A program made the position numbers and the translations under genes. The notes under the pieces were generated by a model. That model was not told the DNA's origin, ran no database searches, and saw only the letters and a program-made list of their open reading frames with translations. Below are positions 16,512 to 24,017 of a stretch of DNA of 64,000 nt, piece after piece (the stretch's first letter is position 1; the number at the start of each line of letters is the position of its first letter). The stretch is from Roseibium sp. MMSF_3544 (lineage in GTDB: Bacteria > Pseudomonadota > Alphaproteobacteria > Rhizobiales > Stappiaceae): contig NZ_JASHKA010000002.1 in the NCBI RefSeq assembly GCF_030732845.1, forward strand, positions 310,001-374,000, given 5' to 3'.

Positions 16512-18023
16512 ATGACCAACATGGACCAAGTCATCACCACGGACATTTTCATCAACGGGGAAGGGCGTCCGGCCTCCGGCGGTGCCGTCTATGATCTCTA
16601 CAATCCCGCAAGGCCGGCCGAACTTGTCGGTCATGCCGCAGCCGCGTCGCGTGAAGACATGAACGCCGCCGTTGAGGCGGCCCACGCCGCCTTTCCGGCC
16701 TGGGCAGCGCTCGGTTATCAGGAACGGGCGCGCAGGCTGCGAGATATTGCGGCGGCGCTGACGGCAGATGAGGAAGACGTCAAATATCGCTCGCGTCTCT
16801 TTACCCGAGAGCACGGCAAGATCGCCCGCGAAACGCTTCTGGAAATGAGCAGGCTCGGTGATCGGTTTATGCAGGCGGCCGCTTACGGCGAGCGCATTGC
16901 CATCGATGAAGAACTTGGACCGGCAGAGGTCGGGCCGAAGTTCGACACGATCATCACCCGTCAGCCGCGCGGTGTCGCCGCGCTGATCGTGCCCTGGAAC
17001 TGGCCGTTGTCGATCCTCGGGGCCAAGCTGCCGCAGGCCCTTGTCACCGGCAACACGGTGGTGGTGAAACCGTCGGAAGATTCTGCGATGGCGCCCGTGC
17101 TGACGCTTGAAATCATCGCAAAAATGCTGCCACCTGGCGTCGTCAATATCATCACTGGCGATGCCAAACAGATCGGCGACACGCTGACCGGCCACCCGCT
17201 GGTGCGGATGGTCAATTTCACCGGCTCCGTCGGGGTCGGGCGTCATGTTATGAAGGTCGCAGCCGAGAACCTGACGCCGGTGACCCTGGAACTCGGCGGC
17301 AATGACGCGGCTCTGATCCTGGAAGATGCGGAGCTGAATGAAGACGCCTTCAACAAGATGTACTGGGGCACTTTCGGATCGTCCGGCCAGATCTGCATGG
17401 CGCTCAAGCGCATGTATGTGCACGAAAACCGCTACGACGAGGTGGTTGACGGCTTTACCGCCGCCTGCGAACGCGCCGTGGTCGGTGACGGGCTTTTGCC
17501 GGAAACCACCATGGGCCCGGTCAACAATCCGCGTCAGCTCAAGGTCGTGAAGGACATGATCGCGGAAGCGCGCGCAAAGGGGGCGGATCTGAAGGAATGC
17601 GGCCAGGTGCCGGATGAGGATCTTTACAATGGCGGCGGATTTTTCCAGAAACCCACGCTGGTCTACGACGCCGATCCGTCGCTCAAGATGGTTCGCGAGG
17701 AACAGTTCGGGCCCTGCCTTCCGATCATGAAATTCCGCACGGAGGAAGAGGCGATCGAAAAGGCGAACGACAGCGAGTTCGGCTTGTGCTCCTCCGTCTG
17801 GACCGTCGATGCTGAACGCGCTGTGCGGATCGCGCGACGTCTTGAGGCCGGATACACCTATCTGAACGGTCACGGACCGATGGCGCAGGACGGGCGCGGC
17901 CCCTTCGGCGGTTTCAAGCATTCCGGCATCGGCCGGAACCTTGGCTATGACGGGGCGCTCGCCTTCGCCGAACCGCATTCCATCTCAGCGCCTGCCGGTT
18001 TCCTGCTCAGCGAGACGAACTGA
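16512..18023 (+). CDS. Aldehyde dehydrogenase
   Basis: A 503-residue NAD(P)-dependent aldehyde dehydrogenase. The oxyanion/substrate pocket is VPWNWPLS, the cofactor site is VVVKPSE, FTGSV is the Rossmann turn, the general base is Glu260 in TLELGGND and the nucleophile is Cys295 in SGQICMALKR. The ATG at 16512 follows GAGGACAAG; a second Met four codons on is possible. It lies 10 bases after the SnoaL gene, so it probably oxidises an aldehyde produced by the operon's dehydrogenases. Confidence 0.9.
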   Translation: MTNMDQVITTDIFINGEGRPASGGAVYDLYNPARPAELVGHAAAASREDMNAAVEAAHAAFPAWAALGYQERARRLRDIAAALTADEEDVKYRSRLFTREHGKIARETLLEMSRLGDRFMQAAAYGERIAIDEELGPAEVGPKFDTIITRQPRGVAALIVPWNWPLSILGAKLPQALVTGNTVVVKPSEDSAMAPVLTLEIIAKMLPPGVVNIITGDAKQIGDTLTGHPLVRMVNFTGSVGVGRHVMKVAAENLTPVTLELGGNDAALILEDAELNEDAFNKMYWGTFGSSGQICMALKRMYVHENRYDEVVDGFTAACERAVVGDGLLPETTMGPVNNPRQLKVVKDMIAEARAKGADLKECGQVPDEDLYNGGGFFQKPTLVYDADPSLKMVREEQFGPCLPIMKFRTEEEAIEKANDSEFGLCSSVWTVDAERAVRIARRLEAGYTYLNGHGPMAQDGRGPFGGFKHSGIGRNLGYDGALAFAEPHSISAPAGFLLSETN

Positions 18024-18076
18024 TCCGGTTGCCCCGACAACTAGCGAACAAAAACGAATTTCCGGAGGAAAGAGAC

Positions 18077-19258
18077 ATGGCACAGCTTGGCGAAAACATC
18101 ATCGGTGAGAGCAGTTTTGCGCCGTTCTTCAAGGTTTCGAATGCCGATGAAGTGACCATCGATGCGCCGGACAACCGCAAGGGTGACGCCTTGCGGACCT
18201 GGGTACGGTCCTTGTCCGGGTTCCAGAAAGAGGCGTTGGTCAGATCCGCCAAGACAGGTGACACCTGGCGTCTCGTTTCCGATGAGGGCGCTTATCTCAA
18301 TGGCTATGACGAGGCGCCGTGCCCCCTGGCTTTTCTGACGACCGGCATGATCGCCAGCTACATGAACGAGATCCTGGCTCTTGCCGAGATGCAGGGTGTC
18401 GAGATCCGCAAGCTGAGGCTGATCCAGGACAATTACTACACCATGAAAGGTTCTATGCCGAAACGCACGATGGTAGGCGGAGCAGAACCTGTTGAGCTGC
18501 GCGTCGAGATCGATTGCGATCTGGAGGACGGCGAGCTCAACACGTTCCTGATGAACGCTGTTCATGCGTCTCCGCTCAATGGCCTCATGCGTGGCAAACT
18601 GGAGAGCCTGTTCAAACTCGGCAAGAACGGCGTGGAGCTGCCGACAGCCAAGGTCGCCGAGATCGAGGGCGACCTTTTCGAAGACCCTGGCAATCATTTT
18701 GCCAAGAGCGCGGCGGCTGCATCCGACCTCGTGCTTGTGGAACCCGTCGGCATGACGCCGAAAAAGGAGGTCGCGCTTGGAACGGCAGCTGCCGCCTCAA
18801 GTCTGGCCGACGAACAGAACCGGCGCCTCAACCCGGGTGCCATCGCCGAATTGAGGCCCGACGGCATCAAGGACATTCAGCAGATGCTCTATTCGCCGCA
18901 CGGAACAAGTTTCCGTTTCCTGAGCTCTGAAGACGGCCGGGCACCGGATGCCAACACGCTGATAAGCGCAGGTGTCGGTTTCTGTTTCATGACCCAGTTC
19001 GGCCGCTTCGTCTCCATGCTGAAACTGGACCTTCCCGACTATCGCATTGTCCAGGACACCCACTTCTCGCTCGGCGGTGCCTCCGGTGGCACCGGAAAGG
19101 CGGGCGAGGCCGATCCGATCGAGACACATGTCTACCTGGAAACCACCGAAAGCGACGAGACGGCTCAGGAAATGCTCGATATCTCCGAACAGACCTGCTT
19201 CCTGCACGCGTTCTGCCGCACCGATCTGAAGACCAAGCTGAAAGTGGTTCGCATTTGA
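18077..19258 (+). CDS. Tandem OsmC-like protein
   Basis: A 393-residue protein in which two OsmC/Ohr-type folds appear in tandem. The first half has PCPLAFLTTGMIASYMNEILALAEMQGVEI (split here by function), where a Cys precedes the long helix. The second half has a matching helix after ISAGVGFCFMTQFGRFVSML and ends with EQTCFLHAFCRTDLKTKLKV. OsmC proteins use paired cysteines to reduce organic peroxides, but many relatives in catabolic operons have unassigned roles. CCGGAGGAAAG precedes the ATG at 18077. Its presence inside a TRAP-dehydrogenase operon is unusual, and a catalytic rather than stress role is possible. Confidence 0.75.
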   Translation: MAQLGENIIGESSFAPFFKVSNADEVTIDAPDNRKGDALRTWVRSLSGFQKEALVRSAKTGDTWRLVSDEGAYLNGYDEAPCPLAFLTTGMIASYMNEILALAEMQGVEIRKLRLIQDNYYTMKGSMPKRTMVGGAEPVELRVEIDCDLEDGELNTFLMNAVHASPLNGLMRGKLESLFKLGKNGVELPTAKVAEIEGDLFEDPGNHFAKSAAAASDLVLVEPVGMTPKKEVALGTAAAASSLADEQNRRLNPGAIAELRPDGIKDIQQMLYSPHGTSFRFLSSEDGRAPDANTLISAGVGFCFMTQFGRFVSMLKLDLPDYRIVQDTHFSLGGASGGTGKAGEADPIETHVYLETTESDETAQEMLDISEQTCFLHAFCRTDLKTKLKVVRI

Positions 19259-19320
19259 CGTGAAGGTTCTATGACCTGATTGTTCAGGGTCAAAGCCGTA
19301 GAGGATCTGGGAGGATCGAC

Positions 19321-20085
19321 ATGAGGGTTGCCTTGACGGGAGGGGCATCGGGCATCGGGGCGGAAGTCGCGAAGAAACTGGGCGACCTCGGGCACGAGGT
19401 TACCGCGTTCGACATCTCCGAACCCGAGGTTCAGGTGGCGAACTGGATCAAGACGGATCTCAGCGATCCGGACTCGATCCGCGCAGCGACGGATGCCGCG
19501 TCTGGAACGTACGATGCGCTCATCAACAATGCCGGGTTGCCGCCACGCGATGGGCTGGAAGAGAAAATCCTGCAGGTGAACTGGTTCGGCCTGCGCAGCT
19601 TTATGGACAGCATGCTCGACAAGCTGGTTCCGGGCAGTGCCATCGTGAACACGGCCTCTCGGGCGGGTGCGCACTGGCATGACAATCTTGATGAGGTCAA
19701 GGCCCTGATGGCGCTGGACCGCCACGCGCTGCCAGGCTTCATCGCGGACCGCGGCATCGACGCGACGCGGGCGTACAATCTCTCCAAAGAAGCAGTGATC
19801 GTCATGACCATGGCTGAGACTGAAAACATGATCGCTCGTGATCTCAGAATGAACTCAGCCAGCCCGGCAGCGGTCAGCACCGGTATCCTGAAGGATTTTG
19901 CGGCTGCGTTCGGAGATCGGATGGCCAGGAATGTCGCACGGGCCGGACGGCCAGGCCTGCCGGAGGAAGTGGCCGACGTTATCGTTTTCCTCGCCTCACC
20001 GGAAAGCGGTTGGATCAAGGGGCTGGACATCACCATCGACGGCGGCATGAGCGCGATGGCGATGAGCGACAGGCTGGAACTTTAG
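19321..20085 (+). CDS. Short-chain dehydrogenase, second CalA-like paralogue
   Basis: A 254-residue SDR with TGGASGIG at residues 7-14, an acidic residue after the second strand (AFDISEP), NNAGLPP, and the catalytic YNLSK. It shares with the SDR at 14911 the CalA-type layout (KEAVIVMTMAE, then MNSASPAAVSTGILKDF), so the two probably act on related alcohols or successive intermediates. The gap to the OsmC gene is 62 bases and a GGGAGGA site precedes the ATG. It is the last gene of the operon and converges on the IclR gene. Confidence 0.85.
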   Translation: MRVALTGGASGIGAEVAKKLGDLGHEVTAFDISEPEVQVANWIKTDLSDPDSIRAATDAASGTYDALINNAGLPPRDGLEEKILQVNWFGLRSFMDSMLDKLVPGSAIVNTASRAGAHWHDNLDEVKALMALDRHALPGFIADRGIDATRAYNLSKEAVIVMTMAETENMIARDLRMNSASPAAVSTGILKDFAAAFGDRMARNVARAGRPGLPEEVADVIVFLASPESGWIKGLDITIDGGMSAMAMSDRLEL

Positions 20086-20126
20086 CGGTTGGGAATTGCG
20101 ACCCGTCTCTTGCGGTCACTACAGGA

Positions 20127-20969
20127 TCAATGAGGCGTCGACAAAACATCCGGAGCCTTTATTCGCTCTCGGTCCAGCACCTCTGCAACGCGTTTTGCCG
20201 CTTTTTGAAGATCGTCCAGGCAGCCGAAGGCCAGCACTTCGTTGATATCCATGTCATCTATCATCCAGAGAATACTGATCGATCCATGCACGCCGGACTT
20301 TGAAATGATCGGGACTGCCATCGCGCCGAGCTCCGGACCCGGGTCGAAAGGTGCTTGCCAATAGGCAGCCTCGCGCAGCCCAAAGCCCCGCTGCCGCGTT
20401 TCGGCAATTTCACGTTCCAGAAATCCGCTCTCGATAAGGCGTGTTTCTTCTTTGCTCGCCATGTTGCGGATACTTTCCAGATGGCGTTCGGCAACCCGCT
20501 CGGGAGAAAAAGCGAGAATGGCGCGGCCATGCGCAGACAGAACCATCGACGGACGGATACCGAGCGCAGTCCGCGTCGGCGCCATCGGGCCGCGGAGGCG
20601 GGTGCTCTCGATGATTTCGATCCGCCCCGCGCCGACCACCGCGTTGAGATCAGACGGCAGCCCGGTCTGCCGTCCCTTGAGCTCCAGAAGAATAGGGCCC
20701 GCAAGTTCTGCGAGCGGATGCGCGCGCGCCTTTTCTCCAAGGACCTTGCCGATGGAATGTGACAGTTCGTATTGCCCCTCGACGATATTGCGCCGGACCC
20801 ATCCGCGATGTTGAAGGCTTGCGAGAAGGCGCAGCAAGGTCGCGTTCGAGTAGCCGGTCGCCTGGCGCAGGTCGGCCAGCGACGAGCGTGTGTGGCGCGA
20901 CAGATACTCGATGATTTCGAGCCCGCGTTCCAGCGATCTGACGCGTTCGTTCCGGTCTGTTTCGGCCAT
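20127..20969 (-). CDS. IclR-family transcriptional regulator
   Basis: A 280-residue IclR regulator: an N-terminal winged helix-turn-helix (RSLERGLEIIEYLSRHTRSSLADLRQATGYSNATLLRLLASL) and a C-terminal GAF-like effector domain (GRIEIIESTRLRGPM, SAHGRAILAFSPE). It is divergent from the sulfatase operon at 21105 and its start is 11 bases from a perfect operator-like palindrome at 20980-20994. It most likely controls that operon and itself. The effector is probably an intermediate of the sulfate-ester pathway, by inference. Confidence 0.9.
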   Translation of the reverse strand: MAETDRNERVRSLERGLEIIEYLSRHTRSSLADLRQATGYSNATLLRLLASLQHRGWVRRNIVEGQYELSHSIGKVLGEKARAHPLAELAGPILLELKGRQTGLPSDLNAVVGAGRIEIIESTRLRGPMAPTRTALGIRPSMVLSAHGRAILAFSPERVAERHLESIRNMASKEETRLIESGFLEREIAETRQRGFGLREAAYWQAPFDPGPELGAMAVPIISKSGVHGSISILWMIDDMDINEVLAFGCLDDLQKAAKRVAEVLDRERIKAPDVLSTPH

Positions 20970-20979
20970 GGTTCAATCG

Positions 20980-20994
20980 GTCCGCCTAGCGGAC
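20980..20994. promoter_or_regulatory. Probable IclR operator
   Basis: GTCCGC-CTA-GCGGAC: a perfect 15-base inverted repeat in the divergent gap between the IclR gene and the sulfatase operon. The size and GTxCG-type arms match operators known for IclR-family regulators such as PcaU/PobR. It is the only palindrome of this quality in the gap. Confidence 0.65.
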
Positions 20995-21104
20995 TGGAGA
21001 ATAGACAGCCTGAAAAAGAAGGGCAATACTTTGTCAACAAACGGGCGCTGCCCGAGGGAGGAAGCCGGCCGGTACGGTTGGCAAAAAAGTGGAGAAATCC
21101 GCGC

Positions 21105-22748
21105 TTGAATATTCTGTTCATCATGTATGATCAGCTAAGGTTTGATTACCTCAGCTGCGCCGGACACCCGCATCTGCAGACACCGAATTTCGACAAGGTG
21201 GCGCAGATGGGGGTCCGCTTTACAAACGCCTATGTCCAGTCGCCGATCTGCGGCGCAAGCCGGATGAGCTTCTACACCGGCCGGTACGTGTCCTCTCACG
21301 GAGCGGCCTGGAACGGGTTCCCGCTTCGTGTGGGTGAACAGACCCTCGGCGATCACCTGCGCGCCTCCGGCATGGATTGCTGGCTGATCGGCAAGACGCA
21401 CATGAAAGCAGACAAGGACGGCATGAAGCGGTTGGGGCTGGCGCCTGACAGCATGATCGGCGCAAGACAGGCCGAGTGCGGGTTCGATGTCTGGATCCGG
21501 GACGACGGGCTCTGGGGCTACGGTCCGGATGGTTTTTACGACGAGAAGCGCTCCCCCTATAACGAATATCTGAAATCGAAAGGTTATGAGGGCGACAACC
21601 CCTGGGCCGATTTCGCCAATGCGGGCATCGACAAAGACGGCAACATCGCGTCCGGCTGGATGTTTGAAAATGCCGACAAGCCGGCAAACATTCAGGAAAA
21701 GGACAGCGAAACCCCCTGGCTGACGGCCAGGACCATCGATTTCATCGAAGAGCAGAATGGGCCCTGGTGCGCTCATGTCAGCTACATCAAGCCGCACTGG
21801 CCCTATATCGTCCCGGCGCCTTATCACGACATGTTCGGCTTAAACCATGTTCCCGCGCCCTGCCGCCACGAGGCCGAGCGGGAGGACCCGCATCCGGTTT
21901 TTGCCGCTTACATGGACAACCTGATCTCGTCTGCCTTTCAAAAAGACGATGTCCGGCAAAAGGTCATCCCGGCCTATATGGGGCTCATCAAGCAATGCGA
22001 CGATCAGCTTGGCATCCTGCTGGACTATCTTGAAGCCAGCGGACGGCTGAAGGACACCATGATCGTCCTGACTTCGGACCATGGCGACTATCTCGGAGAT
22101 CATTGGCTGGGCGAAAAGGATCTCTTTCACGACCCGTCCGTGAAGATCCCGATGATTGTCTACGATCCGCGCCCTGAAGCCGACGGCACGCGCGGCACGA
22201 CCTGCGACGCTCTGATCGAATCCATCGATCTCGCGCCGACCTTTGTGGAAGTCGCGGGCGGCAAGGTTCAAGATCATATTCTCGAGGGCCGCTCATTGGT
22301 GCCCTGGCTTCGCGGCGAAACCCCGGCGTGGCGGGAATTTGCCGTTTCCGAATTCGACTATTCTCCGACGCAGCAGGCGGTGAAACTGGGTCTCGATCCC
22401 AAGGACTGCCGCCTCTTCATGGTGTTCGACGGACGCTACAAGCTGATGCATGCCGAAGGTGGGTTCCGGCCGATGCTGTTCGATCTGAAAGAGGACCCGG
22501 ACGAGTTCCACGATCTTGCGAAGGGCACAGCTCATCAGGCGGAGATTGACCGTCTCTACGCCATGTTGGCCGATTGGGGCAGACGCTGCGCGCAGCGGGT
22601 CACGCGCTCCGACGACGACATCAGGAATATGCGAGGAAAATCAATCCGGAAAGGCATTCTGCCGTTCCTGGTCGACGGCTCGGAAGTACCTTCCGAGTTG
22701 ACTGAAAAATATCGCGGCCCGGCGATGCAAGATCACACCGGAGACTGA
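21105..22748 (+). CDS. Sulfatase / phosphonate monoester hydrolase-like enzyme
   Basis: A 547-residue member of the alkaline phosphatase superfamily. Counting from a TTG at 21105, the N-terminus is MNILFIMYDQLRFDYLS (metal-binding D9/Q10) and the formylglycine site is Cys49 in SPICGASRMSFYTGR. This is C-x-A-x-R rather than the canonical C-x-P-x-R. Further metal ligands lie in VLTSDHGDYLGDHWLGEKD. The TTG has GGAG ten bases upstream and gives the family's usual N-terminus; the next in-frame ATG would delete the first strand. It probably hydrolyses an organic sulfate or phosphonate ester, acting with the alkylsulfatase-like gene that follows after three bases. No signal peptide is visible, so it is probably cytoplasmic. 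Confidence 0.82.
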   Translation: MNILFIMYDQLRFDYLSCAGHPHLQTPNFDKVAQMGVRFTNAYVQSPICGASRMSFYTGRYVSSHGAAWNGFPLRVGEQTLGDHLRASGMDCWLIGKTHMKADKDGMKRLGLAPDSMIGARQAECGFDVWIRDDGLWGYGPDGFYDEKRSPYNEYLKSKGYEGDNPWADFANAGIDKDGNIASGWMFENADKPANIQEKDSETPWLTARTIDFIEEQNGPWCAHVSYIKPHWPYIVPAPYHDMFGLNHVPAPCRHEAEREDPHPVFAAYMDNLISSAFQKDDVRQKVIPAYMGLIKQCDDQLGILLDYLEASGRLKDTMIVLTSDHGDYLGDHWLGEKDLFHDPSVKIPMIVYDPRPEADGTRGTTCDALIESIDLAPTFVEVAGGKVQDHILEGRSLVPWLRGETPAWREFAVSEFDYSPTQQAVKLGLDPKDCRLFMVFDGRYKLMHAEGGFRPMLFDLKEDPDEFHDLAKGTAHQAEIDRLYAMLADWGRRCAQRVTRSDDDIRNMRGKSIRKGILPFLVDGSEVPSELTEKYRGPAMQDHTGD

Positions 22749-22751
22749 CCC

Positions 22752-24017
22752 ATGCCCAACGCCGATTTGCTCCACCACAATGAGACACAGTTTCGAAAGT
22801 CGATCGTCGAACTGGCGCCGGGCATGTGGACGGCGGTGGGCTACGCGGCATCAACGCAGCATATTGTTGAAGGCGAAACCTCTCTGACTGTCATCGACAC
22901 GTCTGAGAGCACGGGCGCGGCGAAAAATGTGCTTGCGGAAATCCGGAAGCGCACCGACAAGCCTGTGGGGCGAATCATCTACACGCACAGCCACCGCGAC
23001 CATATTTCGGGCGCGAGCATATTCGCCGAGGGTCGCGACGTTCCGGTGCTGGCGAACGCGAAGTTCAAGTCTGATCTGGTTGGCCAGGACGACAGTATCA
23101 TTGCACCACACAAGGCGCTGAACCGCAGAACCGCTGCGCAGTTCGGCGTCGGGTTAACACCGGAAGAGCGCGTCTCCCTGGGCTGCGGCCCCGGCGATCG
23201 GCCAATGGAAGGTCTGGGCGCAGGCTTTCTGCCACCGACGGAACTTGTGGACAGCAATCGGGAAATCGACCTTGACGGCGTCAGGGCGAAGCTGATCATG
23301 GCGCCCGGCGAGACCGCCGATCACATGGCCGTCTGGCTGGAAGATGCCGGCGTTCTGTTCCCGGGCGACAACTGGTATCACGCTTTTCCCAATCTCTACG
23401 CCATCCGCGGCACGCCCTATCGTGATTTTGCTGCCTGGGCGGACAGCCTCGACCTGCTTGCCGGACTTGGTGCCACCGTGTTGGCTCCGGGACACACGAT
23501 GCCGGTGTTCGGAAAAGACAGGGTCCGCGACGTTCTGAGCACGACCGGTGCGGCGATCCGGCATGTGATGCGTCACACCGCGGACGGCATGGACAAGGGC
23601 CTGTCCCTGGACGACATTGCCGCAAGCCTGAGGTTGCCGGAAGAGATTGCACAAAAACCCTGGCTCGGTGAATTCTACGGCAAGGCGAGCTGGTCGGCCC
23701 GCGCTTTTGCGACGGGGACTCTCGGCTGGTACGACGGCAATCCGACCCATCTCGGCACGCTCTCTTCGGTAGAACGCGCAACACAAATGGCAGAGCTTGC
23801 CGGCGGTGTCGACGCGCTGACAACAGCTGCACGGTCTGCGGCGAACCCGCAGTGGCGCCTGGAACTGTGCGACCATTTGATAGCGCTCGGTGAGCCGGCT
23901 GAAACTCTCAAGGCCGAAGCGATGGAACAGCTGGCCGAGGGCGAAGTTAACGCGACGGCCCGCAATACTTACCTCTGGAACGCACGCCAGCTTCGGAATG
24001 CGGAGGCGGCCAAATGA
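22752..24017 (+). CDS. Alkylsulfatase-like metallo-beta-lactamase-fold hydrolase
   Basis: A 421-residue MBL-fold enzyme. The di-zinc motif H-x-H-x-D-H is HSHRDH at residues 79-84; later ligands are in MAPGETADHMAVWL and FPGDNWYHAFPNL. The second half (RGTPYRDFAAWADSLDLL, APGHTMPVFG, WYDGNPTHLGTLSSVER) matches the alkylsulfatase dimerisation domain of SdsA1/Pisa1-type enzymes. Those are usually over 600 residues with a C-terminal SCP2-like domain and a signal peptide; both are absent here, so this is a short cytoplasmic version. Cleavage of an alkyl sulfate ester is likely. Its stop overlaps the TRAP permease start (ATGA). Confidence 0.82.
   Translation: MPNADLLHHNETQFRKSIVELAPGMWTAVGYAASTQHIVEGETSLTVIDTSESTGAAKNVLAEIRKRTDKPVGRIIYTHSHRDHISGASIFAEGRDVPVLANAKFKSDLVGQDDSIIAPHKALNRRTAAQFGVGLTPEERVSLGCGPGDRPMEGLGAGFLPPTELVDSNREIDLDGVRAKLIMAPGETADHMAVWLEDAGVLFPGDNWYHAFPNLYAIRGTPYRDFAAWADSLDLLAGLGATVLAPGHTMPVFGKDRVRDVLSTTGAAIRHVMRHTADGMDKGLSLDDIAASLRLPEEIAQKPWLGEFYGKASWSARAFATGTLGWYDGNPTHLGTLSSVERATQMAELAGGVDALTTAARSAANPQWRLELCDHLIALGEPAETLKAEAMEQLAEGEVNATARNTYLWNARQLRNAEAAK

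Noticed and set aside
16449..17978. A 509-codon frame antisense to the aldehyde dehydrogenase
   Set aside because: It is a shadow of a gene with intact catalytic Cys and Glu; no independent start signal.
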